Below the pieces are notes generated by a model. The model had not been told where the DNA came from, did no database searches, and was given only the letters and a program-made list of their open reading frames with translations. Both the position numbers and the translations under genes were made by a program. Below, in pieces: positions 1 through 7,567 of a stretch of 9,096 nucleotides of DNA. Within the stretch, counting starts at the first letter, position 1; the number at the start of each line of letters is the position of its first letter. The stretch comes from CAYHZL01 sp964361075 (lineage in GTDB: Bacteria > Bacteroidota > Ignavibacteria > UBA10030 > UBA8401): positions 1 through 9,096 of the forward strand of contig CAYHZL010000148.1 in NCBI GenBank assembly GCA_964361075.1, in the 5' to 3' direction.

Positions 1-737
1 GAAAGCCATTGTTCATGGCTTTTAACATCAACAAACCAAGTTGCAGAAATTTTATATTTGTTACACAGTTGATACAACTGTTCTATTTGTTCACGAGACC
101 CGCCATCTGAATCAATGCGAAATGTGAACAGAGTTTTTTCGCTATTTGGAAAATACCATTTATGTACAAACGGCAATCCCTTTGTATGATGTAAGTACTG
201 CAACATGGAAAACACTACTCTTTTAATTTCACCTTTTGAAATCCGTGCAACGCGTTCAGAAGGAAAACGTCCGGTTGTTGAAAAAAAATCTCTGCGAGTA
301 ACACGCGTATCAAGCATCAACGCATCAACATCGAACGGAATGTGGAGAAGTAATCCTTTTCCAATTGCTGATTCAGTAATAAATTTTTTATCAGCACTTT
401 CAACCGATGAACAGATTGTATCTATATCAAGCAATGTCGATGGAGAGTACTCTGAAAACAAAGAAGGATGAACAGAGGAAAATTTTTTTGATTGTATTTT
501 TTTTTGTAATAAACTGCTTCCGTATCGGTGCGATGAAATAACACAGCCGCCATCATACAAATACGATTTTATATTTTGAAACTGCAGCGTCGTCGGTTCA
601 GCATTGATGATGATGACGCTAAATTTTTCCGGCGAAAAAACATCTGAAGCAGCACACACTTTCCATTGCACACCGATTTGTTGCAATAAAATTTCCCAAC
701 CTAACTCTCTCTGCAATAATCCAATAAATAATTTCAC
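1..737 (-). CDS. Polysaccharide deacetylase-like protein (NodB/CE4 type), 3' end beyond the window
   Basis: I translated 245 codons from a GTG start at 737-735 to the window edge; no stop is reached. Residues about 202-236 resemble the beginning of a NodB homology (carbohydrate esterase 4) domain: FTFRIDSDGG (204-213), with Asp209 and Asp211 placed like the catalytic/metal aspartates of motif 1, then a helix and ATWFV (232-236). The first 200 residues are not a NodB fold; strands such as VIIINAE (41-47) and YDGGCVIS (61-68) suggest a Rossmann- or GATase-like domain, but I do not recognise it. Enzymes of this family remove acetyl groups from N-acetylated sugars in surface polymers. The GTG overlaps the flippase stop (GTGA, 737-734), and an AAGGA lies nine bases upstream, which fixes the start. 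The catalytic histidines would lie outside the window, so activity cannot be judged. No signal peptide is seen, suggesting cytoplasmic action or a different export route. Confidence 0.72.
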   Translation of the reverse strand, partial: MKLFIGLLQRELGWEILLQQIGVQWKVCAASDVFSPEKFSVIIINAEPTTLQFQNIKSYLYDGGCVISSHRYGSSLLQKKIQSKKFSSVHPSLFSEYSPSTLLDIDTICSSVESADKKFITESAIGKGLLLHIPFDVDALMLDTRVTRRDFFSTTGRFPSERVARISKGEIKRVVFSMLQYLHHTKGLPFVHKWYFPNSEKTLFTFRIDSDGGSREQIEQLYQLCNKYKISATWFVDVKSHEQWL

Positions 738-2146
738 ACAAATCGTTCCTTCATAAATAGCACATCTTCTTTTTGTATTCCTCGAAATATTACCAACAAA
801 ACTACATACACCAGAGCTGCTAATGGCAGCAAAATAACAATATGAATATAAGAAAAGAATACGAGAAAGCATGACATCGCAATGGTAGAAACTGCCGGTG
901 CAAATAATGTTTTCATCTGTACGAAATAAAAATAATTCCGTGCTTTATTGTAGATAAAAATTACAAGCAGCAGTTCACCTAACACAACAATTTCAGAAAC
1001 TCCGAGTGAAGCAAAATAATATGTACATGGAATCATCGCAATCATTGCAGCAATTAATATGAATGATGTTGCTCTGGAATAATATTTTTCCTCGCCGATT
1101 GCAATCAGTGTGTAAGAAAAAAAACTATTCAGTATGGTAAACAAGAAATACCACAATAGAATTTGTAACAACACAGCACTTTCACTGTATTGAGCTCCAA
1201 AAATAAGCAGCAAAAGCGGTTTTGCAAGAATTCCACCGCCGACTGTAATTGGTAAACAAACGATAATAATATATTTGAAGATGATAGGCATGTACTGTTG
1301 CAACGTTTTCGGTGAGCGGTAATGAAGTCGTGCGACGAACGGAAAAAAAAGCATGTACATAATTCTATCAATTGCTAAAACAAAAAAAACTAATTTTGAT
1401 GCAATACTATAATTAGCAATATCCGAAGGAAACGAAAAAAATCCCAAGAGAATTGTTGGTAGTGTAATAAATGCTTGTGCAATGATTGTTGCCGAACCAA
1501 GCGGTAAAGATATTTTTAACAGCTCGCTTCTCGAAAAGTGTACATCGGAAGGTGTAGGTATTTTTTCTACGGGCAATTGCTTTTTGTATTGGACAAATAA
1601 AATTATGGCTTGAATGCTTACAGCAGCAAAAAAAACAATAGGTACAATTCTAAAATCATTATGAGATGTAATAAAAAGGAGAATACCTATTGTATACAAT
1701 AAGCTCCAACTGAATTTCCCAACACTAACGGCTGAAATATTTTCTTTCCCTTGAAAATACCATTCAATATGAGATGCCATTGGTAAAAGAGAAAATGAAA
1801 AAAGTATAGAGGTGATACGTAACTGCTCGTTATGTATGAACATGAAAGAGAGAACATAGACGAACACACATGCTGCTATCGCAAGAAAAAATCTCGTTGA
1901 TGTAATGCTGTAAATAAATCGTTGTTCGTTTACATTCTTTCTTGAAATAAATTTTGTTCCGATAATATGCAAACCCGGACTGCTACATAATAATCCGTAT
2001 GAAAGAACAGCCATGCCAAAATTTATTGTTCCGTACGATTCACTTCCCAACACTCTGGCAAGATAGACCGTTGCTATAAAACCCAATACGCGCACGGCAA
2101 CATCACCCATCAGTAACGAAAGAATATTTTTAGCATGAAGCTTCAT
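734..2146 (-). CDS. Wzx-like polysaccharide/oligosaccharide flippase (MOP superfamily)
   Basis: This 470-residue protein is hydrophobic along nearly its whole length, with roughly 12-14 likely membrane helices. Its N-terminus carries the familiar polysaccharide-exporter signature: a positively charged start, a first helix, then LARVLGSESYGTINF (29-43). A second family hallmark, WYFQGKEN, lies at 129-136 after the third or fourth helix. Proteins of this type flip lipid-linked sugar repeat units across the inner membrane for O-antigen, capsule or exopolysaccharide assembly. The length fits the family. The ATG overlaps the stop of the glycosyltransferase gene by ATGA (2146-2143) and the TGA overlaps the deacetylase start, so it sits between a sugar-adding and a sugar-trimming enzyme. 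The transported glycan cannot be read from sequence. No Wzy-type polymerase is visible in this window. Confidence 0.88.
   Translation of the reverse strand: MKLHAKNILSLLMGDVAVRVLGFIATVYLARVLGSESYGTINFGMAVLSYGLLCSSPGLHIIGTKFISRKNVNEQRFIYSITSTRFFLAIAACVFVYVLSFMFIHNEQLRITSILFSFSLLPMASHIEWYFQGKENISAVSVGKFSWSLLYTIGILLFITSHNDFRIVPIVFFAAVSIQAIILFVQYKKQLPVEKIPTPSDVHFSRSELLKISLPLGSATIIAQAFITLPTILLGFFSFPSDIANYSIASKLVFFVLAIDRIMYMLFFPFVARLHYRSPKTLQQYMPIIFKYIIIVCLPITVGGGILAKPLLLLIFGAQYSESAVLLQILLWYFLFTILNSFFSYTLIAIGEEKYYSRATSFILIAAMIAMIPCTYYFASLGVSEIVVLGELLLVIFIYNKARNYFYFVQMKTLFAPAVSTIAMSCFLVFFSYIHIVILLPLAALVYVVLLVIFRGIQKEDVLFMKERFV
747..751 (-). promoter_or_regulatory. Ribosome binding site of the deacetylase-like gene
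   Basis: AAGGA reads on the minus strand at 751-747, nine bases before the GTG at 737. It lies inside the last codons of the flippase gene. It is the only convincing Shine-Dalgarno sequence in front of a gene in this window, and it supports the GTG start. Confidence 0.6.
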
Positions 2147-3138
2147 TCTATTTCTTTTGTGAGATTGGAAATAATATTTTGCAACTGTTGTTCGCGTTCA
2201 TCTATTGTAAAAAATTGTAAGATTCTTTTCCGTGCATTTTTTCCTGCCTCTGAATCTGATAAAGCATTCTTGATCGCCGTCGTTGCTGCACTCACATCGC
2301 CATAAGGAATAATATTTCCTGTTGTTCCGATCGCTGTCGGTATGCCGCCAACATTTGTACCAATCGGCACACATTCGCACAACATTGCTTCGCATAATGC
2401 GTTGGGCAAACCTTCTCTGAACGACAGTTGCGCATATACTTTTGCTTTTTGATAATGTGAAAGCAATTCATTTTTAGAGATCTTTGGAATTATTTTTACG
2501 TTTGTCGGAATTTGTAATTGTGATTGTGAAGAAATATTTTCTGCAACGCCAACAAGTATAAATTGCACATTCGGATTATGCGTTGCAACATCAAGAAAAA
2601 AATCTACACCTTTAATTTTCACACGTACCATATCGGGACACGATGCAACCATTAACACAGATGATTCTTTCTTTCCGTGCGGCTGCCAAAAATTTCCATC
2701 GTAGCCTGTGGGAAGTACGCGAATATTATTCCCATCATACTTTGCTAACCGCATTGCTTCTTTCTTGATAAACTCATCAACTGCTAACACAACATCTGCA
2801 TGCATTATTCCGTATCGAACAATGATTGATTTCCAACGACTGTTCCAGATACCGTAGTTGTATTCCTTTAAATCAGCAACATCAATACCACCCAAAACAA
2901 GCACCGATTTTTTGTTGAATAATTTTGCGAACGCAATGAGCAATGAGGAATAGACAGAAGCAAACCACGAGAATGTTACATCGTTGTGTTGAATTTCTTT
3001 GAAGTATCGTAACAGTGTTGTAATGCCATAATTTATTATGACAGAAAGCGAATAATTTTTTTTAAGAAGAGCAATATCTTCTTGAATGAAGGAAGTGGAA
3101 AAAGTTGCGGTAAAAAGTATGTTCGGTTTTCTTTTCAC
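2143..3138 (-). CDS. Glycosyltransferase, GT4-like (GT-B fold)
   Basis: The 331-residue protein has the C-terminal GT1/GT4 donor-binding domain. VLMVASCPDM (161-170) starts it, followed by KGVDFFLDV (177-185), VQFILVG (191-197), and the EX7E motif: Glu242-GLPNALC-Glu250, then AMLCECVPIGTNVGGIP (251-267). Such enzymes transfer a sugar from a nucleotide or lipid donor onto a growing glycan, usually at the cytoplasmic face of the inner membrane. The N-terminal acceptor domain is short and lacks the usual glycine-rich opening, so the protein is at the small end of the family. The start is GTG at 3138-3136; there is no clear Shine-Dalgarno, but no alternative Met occurs before residue 112. It begins 15 bp after the preceding PorV-like gene and overlaps the flippase by ATGA, placing it in the same operon. 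Sugar specificity is unknown. Confidence 0.88.
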   Translation of the reverse strand: MKRKPNILFTATFSTSFIQEDIALLKKNYSLSVIINYGITTLLRYFKEIQHNDVTFSWFASVYSSLLIAFAKLFNKKSVLVLGGIDVADLKEYNYGIWNSRWKSIIVRYGIMHADVVLAVDEFIKKEAMRLAKYDGNNIRVLPTGYDGNFWQPHGKKESSVLMVASCPDMVRVKIKGVDFFLDVATHNPNVQFILVGVAENISSQSQLQIPTNVKIIPKISKNELLSHYQKAKVYAQLSFREGLPNALCEAMLCECVPIGTNVGGIPTAIGTTGNIIPYGDVSAATTAIKNALSDSEAGKNARKRILQFFTIDEREQQLQNIISNLTKEIE

Positions 3139-3153
3139 AAGAGATGAAAAAAA

Positions 3154-4050
3154 TTACAAGCCAAACGTGAGTGAAAATGTATGCGTAGAGCCGGCAACGG
3201 AAATCAAGGGAACAAATGCATAATCAAATTGAACAATTCCATAGTGCACACCGAAACCGGTTGAAATATTTTTTATTTCATAACCGAATTGATATCCGGC
3301 ACGTAACGCAACAAGATTGTTATACACAATTTCACCGCCAAGATGTGTGCGGATTGTTTTTTCAGAAAATAGTTTTACAATATCACCGGAAAAAGTGTAT
3401 TTAAAATTATCTTCGAAAAGCGCTGAGTAGCCTGCACCGGCTCGAACAGTAGAAGGAAGTTTCGAAGTCTCTGTTCTCAGTTCATTCATACTGCCGATAT
3501 TTGCAAGAGCAACACCGAGGGAAAGATGTTCATCAACATAATACGATGCACCAAAATCAAGCGCGTAACCGTTGGCTTCATTGACAAATATTTTTTCGTA
3601 CAAATATTTTCCGTTCATTCCGATCGAAAGGGAATTAATAAGAGCGTAACTCAGCGCGCCTGAAAAAGCTACATTGCGCGCACTGAATGTTCCCTGTGCT
3701 GGTCCCGGTTGAGTTCGGATTTCAATATCACTTACGCTCGTTGCATTAAGCGACATGCCGTAAGAAATTTTTTCTCCGTGAATCGTTGAAGAGAAAAATT
3801 CTGTAGTACTACCGGCAATCCATTCCTTATGCATAAGCATCAACTCGGTTTGTTTAGCAAATGACAACGCCGCCGGATTAAAAAATAATGCAGATCCATC
3901 GTTTGCAATTGCGGTATATGCTTCACCCATTGCAACAGCGCGCGCACCAATACCTAATTGCAAAAATGTTAATCCCGTACTTCCGCCATTTGCGAGAAGG
4001 GTAGTGTATGCGATACACGAAAAGGTAAAAACAAAAATATTTTTTTTCAT
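3154..4050 (-). CDS. PorV/PorQ-family outer-membrane protein (downstream copy)
   Basis: The 298-residue protein has a signal peptide (residues 1 to about 20, cleavage near LLA-NGG). It then shows the N-terminal signature of the PorV/PorQ family: GARAVAMGEAYTA (35-47) followed by FFNPAAL (56-62). The rest is alternating short beta strands ending in an aromatic strand (THTFSLTFGL), as expected for an outer-membrane beta-barrel of the FadL-like class. In Bacteroidota, PorV carries type IX cargo to the sortase and PorQ anchors PorZ; many relatives in Ignavibacteria have no assigned role. It overlaps the other PorV-like gene by ATGA (4050-4047) and is followed 15 bp later by the glycosyltransferase. 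No Shine-Dalgarno is visible (GCGAGTTTTGA precedes the ATG), so translation is probably coupled. Which of PorV or PorQ it matches better cannot be decided by eye. Confidence 0.85.
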   Translation of the reverse strand: MKKNIFVFTFSCIAYTTLLANGGSTGLTFLQLGIGARAVAMGEAYTAIANDGSALFFNPAALSFAKQTELMLMHKEWIAGSTTEFFSSTIHGEKISYGMSLNATSVSDIEIRTQPGPAQGTFSARNVAFSGALSYALINSLSIGMNGKYLYEKIFVNEANGYALDFGASYYVDEHLSLGVALANIGSMNELRTETSKLPSTVRAGAGYSALFEDNFKYTFSGDIVKLFSEKTIRTHLGGEIVYNNLVALRAGYQFGYEIKNISTGFGVHYGIVQFDYAFVPLISVAGSTHTFSLTFGL

Positions 4051-5051
4051 TCAAAACTCGCTGATAACGATAACGTGTGCATTGCAAATAATCCGTACGG
4101 TTCAACAACGTACGCGTAATGAAGTGCTTGCTGCCATCCGAAGGTAGAAGTTCGTACGGTCAATCCGAAAGTAGGAGCTGCTTGCTTATGATTTTTTAGA
4201 TTCCAATGATCAATACCTGCTCGAAGTGAGAGCGCATCAATGACATGGATTTCAGTTCCTGCTCTTACGATTGAAGTCGCAACATTGCTGTTCTCAAATT
4301 CCGCAGAAACAATTCCAAATGAAGAGGGAAGAATATATGTAAGACCAATGGTACGCAGCAACGGAAATTTTTCTGTTGTTGAATTACCCTGTTGCCCATA
4401 CAGAGTTGAAGTATCCCATTTATATTTTGCAAGAAAATCCTTAAAGGTTATACCGATGATAAATTGTTGTGATGCTTGGTAAAGGATTCCAAAATCTAAT
4501 CCCAATGACGTTGTATTTATTTTTTCGAAAAGCGAGTAGTAATAAATTTTTGTACTGATGCCAAATGAAAGTTTTTCTGATGTACGAAGTGCAAAAGAAA
4601 GTGCAAATTGATTTTCAGATGTTGAATAGTTTTCGGTATGAAATCCATCATTGTCGCGCCCATCAATATTACGAACACCGGCATTGATGATACCGAATGC
4701 AATGCCGGCAGATGGAAATTTTTTCGGCACAATAACGTTACTATCAACAGTGCGCTCAATTGCCATCGCATAGTAGAGCGTATTGAGCGAACGGTCGAGC
4801 GACAACATGGCGTACGAAGTTGAAGCAACGCGTTGCTCTAAAAAAGAAAGTGCTGCAGGGTTGTAATATCCTGAAACATCATTTTGTATTACAGCAGTCA
4901 TCGCATTGCCCATACCCATACCACGCGCGCCAAATCCAAGCCGCGAAAATATACCTGCCGTTCCTTCAAGCTGCGAGAAGGACACATGTATTGGCAACAG
5001 TACCACAATACTCAACAGCAACAATATTTTTTTCAATGGTAATTTTTTCAT
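4047..5051 (-). CDS. PorV/PorQ-family outer-membrane protein (upstream copy)
   Basis: The 334-residue protein has a strong signal peptide (Lys-rich start, Leu/Ile/Val core, likely cut after SFS at residue 26). The family signature follows: GARGMGMGNAMTA (41-53) and YYNPAAL (62-68). The body shows repeated amphipathic strands, for example FPSAGIAFGIINAG and KLSFGISTKIYYY, and it ends in LSLSASFE, consistent with an outer-membrane barrel. Compared with the neighbouring copy it has the same domain plan but clearly different sequence, so the pair is an old duplication or two distinct subfamilies. It starts 12 bp after the beta-propeller gene with no Shine-Dalgarno (AAGTTCGA before the ATG) and overlaps the next gene by four bases. 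A role as outer-membrane partner of the propeller protein is inferred from context only. Confidence 0.85.
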   Translation of the reverse strand: MKKLPLKKILLLLSIVVLLPIHVSFSQLEGTAGIFSRLGFGARGMGMGNAMTAVIQNDVSGYYNPAALSFLEQRVASTSYAMLSLDRSLNTLYYAMAIERTVDSNVIVPKKFPSAGIAFGIINAGVRNIDGRDNDGFHTENYSTSENQFALSFALRTSEKLSFGISTKIYYYSLFEKINTTSLGLDFGILYQASQQFIIGITFKDFLAKYKWDTSTLYGQQGNSTTEKFPLLRTIGLTYILPSSFGIVSAEFENSNVATSIVRAGTEIHVIDALSLRAGIDHWNLKNHKQAAPTFGLTVRTSTFGWQQALHYAYVVEPYGLFAMHTLSLSASFE

Positions 5052-5063
5052 TCGAACTTAATG

Positions 5064-6662
5064 CTATTGCAGTACAAGAATTTTTCCCCACATTGGTTGT
5101 TCATCATCAATAATAATTTCGTAGAAATATACACCATTCACTACTTGTTGTTGTGCATCGGTTTTGCCATTCCAAATTTCATCATACTCTGCATTACCAT
5201 TCCGTGTTACATTTTGAATAACCGTACGAACCAGATTCATTCCAAAATCAAAGATGCGAATAGTAACGCGAGAAGTTATTTTTGAAACGGCGTAATGCAA
5301 TCGCACAACTTCATCGTCTGGTGAAAAGGGATTAGGAAAGGCGTACGTTGAATGTGTGCCGCTTACCGATTGTGAAGCGCGAAGAATTTTCCACGCGCTG
5401 CCGAATGGCACACTACTATTATCAATGGTTTTAATCAACCCGTCATTACCGCCGAAGAACACAGTATCACCTTGCGGTGCCGATGAATAAAATTTTGTCG
5501 AGGCAATACGCTGCTTGTTGGATGGATCCTGAATTGTTCCAGTTGTCGACCATGAATTTCCGAAATCAGTTGAGCGAAAAATTCCATTATCTGTTACTGC
5601 ATACACAATATCATTTTTAATTCCGAAGTTGTGTGTAAATTCGCCGAGCAATGTTGTTTTCCATGAGACTCCGCCATCATCGCTAAAACTCACACCACGT
5701 TTTTCATCATTACCTTCTGCATTAATTGTAGCAGCCCACAAAATATTTTTCGTACCGAATTTTTGTTTAGCGAGTGCGACAACAAAATTTCCGGAGATTG
5801 GTTCAATTTGATTTTGGTGCGAAAATTTTAACCACGATTTTCCACCATCGGTAGTTTTATTGATACCGCCGGCAGTGCCAACCCAAATGGTATTGTTATC
5901 TTCCGCAAGCACAGAAAATCCACTGTGATTTAAATTTCTTTCTAAACCTAATTTCCCTTGTGAAGGAGAGAGATCGAACACTAACGAGTCATTTGGTGAA
6001 ATAGAAGACCGACTGTCAGGCGGAAGAATAACGCGGTTCCACGTTTTTCCTTTATCGGTTGATTTGCGAACCATGCCAGCCCACGATGCAATCCACACAG
6101 CGCTGTCGTTTGCAGAAATATCGTATGTGAGATTTTGAATTGTGGTGGTGATACCGAGCGCTCTGATCACACTTTTTGGATTCCAATTATATGAATCAAC
6201 CGTGCTTTTAGAATTCCAAACTAATGTATCAACATTATTTACATCAACAGGCTGCGGAAACACTTGCCATGTAGTACCGCCATCGGATGAGTAGCGAATA
6301 CCGCTTCCTTCCGGAAGTGACTTATCATCTATAACAACAGAGTGTGCTGTTGCAACCCAAATTTGATTTTTAAATACTGCGATAGCAGAAACATCTTCTT
6401 TGCCAAACTCCGGTGTGCCGTAATAATTTTTCCACGTTCGTCCGCCATCAACGGAGCGACTCAATCCTTTTCCAGTACCAATCCACATTGTATCACCGAC
6501 AAAAAATATATCAGTAACACTGTTGCTGAGTTGCTTTGAATCTAATACTATTGCCGAATTATTAAACTTGTATCCATTCTCACGCAACACTTGGCTTTCA
6601 GCAGTGTGCAAGAGAAAAAATATTACTACTACAACAATATGTTTATATGGTTGCAATGTCAT
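5064..6662 (-). CDS. Secreted Asp-box beta-propeller protein with FlgD-Ig/T9SS-like C-terminal domain
   Basis: The 532-residue protein begins with a signal peptide (hydrophobic 10-18, likely cut near residue 23). Residues about 40-420 contain six Asp-box (BNR) motifs of the form S-x-D-x-G-x-T/S-W: 70-77, 125-132, 201-208, 270-277, 327-334 and 364-371. Strand phrases such as TMWIGT and TIWVGT indicate propeller blades. From about residue 438 a C-terminal domain follows: YAFPNPFSPDD (440-450), VTIRIFDFGMNLVRTV (466-481), WNGKTD (497-502) and GVYFYEI (510-516), typical of FlgD-Ig/type IX sorting domains. It is therefore probably exported through the type IX system and displayed on the surface. 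Its architecture recalls PorZ of Porphyromonas, though it is shorter than that protein. It overlaps the lipoprotein gene by ATGA and precedes two PorV/PorQ-like genes. An enzymatic (sialidase-like) role is unsupported: Asp boxes are structural. Confidence 0.85.
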   Translation of the reverse strand: MTLQPYKHIVVVVIFFLLHTAESQVLRENGYKFNNSAIVLDSKQLSNSVTDIFFVGDTMWIGTGKGLSRSVDGGRTWKNYYGTPEFGKEDVSAIAVFKNQIWVATAHSVVIDDKSLPEGSGIRYSSDGGTTWQVFPQPVDVNNVDTLVWNSKSTVDSYNWNPKSVIRALGITTTIQNLTYDISANDSAVWIASWAGMVRKSTDKGKTWNRVILPPDSRSSISPNDSLVFDLSPSQGKLGLERNLNHSGFSVLAEDNNTIWVGTAGGINKTTDGGKSWLKFSHQNQIEPISGNFVVALAKQKFGTKNILWAATINAEGNDEKRGVSFSDDGGVSWKTTLLGEFTHNFGIKNDIVYAVTDNGIFRSTDFGNSWSTTGTIQDPSNKQRIASTKFYSSAPQGDTVFFGGNDGLIKTIDNSSVPFGSAWKILRASQSVSGTHSTYAFPNPFSPDDEVVRLHYAVSKITSRVTIRIFDFGMNLVRTVIQNVTRNGNAEYDEIWNGKTDAQQQVVNGVYFYEIIIDDEQPMWGKILVLQ

Positions 6663-7507
6663 TTCAGATACACTCGTTTAGTCAATGATTTCGAAAATGC
6701 ACCGGATCGATCTCGTGCAGCAAAAATAAAATCACGATAGATGTTTCGTTGTGTTTTAGAAGTAATAGGAATAAGCAATGTGTAACGACCATCGTTTGCT
6801 GCATCATCGCCGCTGACCCAATTAAAAGTCGGTTGAATTATTTTTCCACCATCATCGTACAGTGGAAAAACTCCTGCTACCGTAGAATCTTCGCGTTGCG
6901 ATGTTAATGTAACAGAAGCAATATCAGACAATCCTTCATCATCAGACACTGCCACAGATACTTTAATAAAATCAACAATAGTGCTATCAGTAGGAACAAA
7001 CACAGTATCCGGAGCGATAATATTACTTATAGAAGGTGCGTGATTTGTTGAACGCATAATTTTTATGGGTAGCGCAAAGACATTGCTTTTAAATCCTGCA
7101 TTATCAATTGCTTGAATTTGAATTGTATAATTACCGAGAATATTACTTGGCAAAGGCAATGCAATTCTTCCATTGTATTTCCCATCTCCGGCAACAGGAT
7201 CGGTTTGTGCGCCATCATCACGAAGTTGCTGACCGGAAATCAATACTGCTCCATCTGGAGAAACTACGGTATAGTTCACTGTGCTGATATCTGCAAGTCC
7301 ATCATCGTCTTTAACAAACGCATAACCCGAAACGGCAGTATCAATTACTGAATTGATAGTAGAAATTTTTCCAAAATCTATAACAGTTGGAAACACAGAT
7401 GCTTCTATGATGAATGGAGGCATTGTCGTTTCAACAATGGTATCATTTTTAAGCGCACAGCCATTTATGCTGAGGATACCAAGTGCTATAATGAAAAATT
7501 GTTTCAT
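6659..7507 (-). CDS. Outer-surface lipoprotein with two Ig/cadherin-like repeats
   Basis: Starting at the ATG 7507-7505, the 282-residue product opens with a lipoprotein signal peptide, hydrophobic residues 4-12 and a lipobox ending ING-Cys17. This decides the start over longer upstream-extended readings. Two similar domains follow. Domain 1 (about 55-150) has KDDDGLADI (66-74), LRDDG (95-99), GDGKY (107-111) and AIDNAG (133-138). Domain 2 (about 175-281) has SDDEGLSDI (188-196), LYDDG (216-220), NDGRY (238-242) and AARDRSG (263-269). The matching order of motifs shows an internal duplication, and the acidic clusters could bind calcium, as in cadherin-like folds. Function is unknown; a surface scaffold or glycan/protein-binding role is inference. 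It is the first gene of the operon, placed directly behind the leader, and shares ATGA with the propeller gene. No Shine-Dalgarno precedes the start. Confidence 0.78.
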   Translation of the reverse strand: MKQFFIIALGILSINGCALKNDTIVETTMPPFIIEASVFPTVIDFGKISTINSVIDTAVSGYAFVKDDDGLADISTVNYTVVSPDGAVLISGQQLRDDGAQTDPVAGDGKYNGRIALPLPSNILGNYTIQIQAIDNAGFKSNVFALPIKIMRSTNHAPSISNIIAPDTVFVPTDSTIVDFIKVSVAVSDDEGLSDIASVTLTSQREDSTVAGVFPLYDDGGKIIQPTFNWVSGDDAANDGRYTLLIPITSKTQRNIYRDFIFAARDRSGAFSKSLTKRVYLK

Positions 7508-7518
7508 TGAAATTTCAT

Positions 7519-7553
7519 AAAAAAAACCGAGAGACTGTATTTGTCGCTCGGTT
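7519..7553 (-). terminator. Intrinsic terminator-like hairpin in the operon leader
   Basis: Read on the minus strand, AACCGAG (7553-7547) pairs with CTCGGTT (7531-7525), extendable by a G-U pair, around a 15-nt loop. An unbroken run of eight T (7526-7519) overlaps and follows the second arm. The T-run ends only 11 bp before the lipoprotein ATG, so there is no room for a separate promoter after it. Either this hairpin stops transcripts of the upstream protease gene, or it acts as a conditional terminator for the downstream operon, or both. Confidence 0.6.
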
Positions 7554-7567
7554 CGCAAATACAGTCT
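7532..7567 (-). promoter_or_regulatory. Perfect 12-bp hairpin competing with the terminator (candidate antiterminator)
   Basis: AGACTGTATTTG (minus strand 7567-7556) and CAAATACAGTCT (7543-7532) are exact reverse complements around a 12-nt loop (7555-7544). The loop holds the first arm of the terminator, and the second terminator arm begins at the very next base. With no linker, the two stems cannot both form fully. This is the layout of an antiterminator/terminator pair. The effector, if any, is not recognisable, and I see no known riboswitch consensus. Confidence 0.55.

Noticed and set aside
205..471. Plus-strand open frame of 88 codons
   Set aside because: It lies opposite the deacetylase-like coding sequence, has no recognisable features, and all other genes here are on the minus strand.
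4517..4828. Alternative minus-strand open frame of 103 codons inside the upstream PorV-like gene
   Set aside because: It lies wholly within a well-supported gene in another frame, and its Arg/Thr/Leu/His-rich product shows no domain or signal peptide.
4820..5285. Plus-strand open frames opposite the PorV-like and propeller genes
   Set aside because: They mirror coding sequence on the other strand and lack signal, domain or start-site support.
5064..6662. Sialidase (BNR-repeat neuraminidase) assignment for the propeller protein
   Set aside because: Asp boxes are structural and occur in many propellers; no sialidase arginine triad or FRIP motif is evident.
7525..7567. H-type pseudoknot between the 12-bp hairpin loop and the downstream CTCGGTT
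   Set aside because: The strand crossing the 12-bp stem would have zero linker bases, which is sterically impossible if the stem is complete; mutual exclusion is the better reading.
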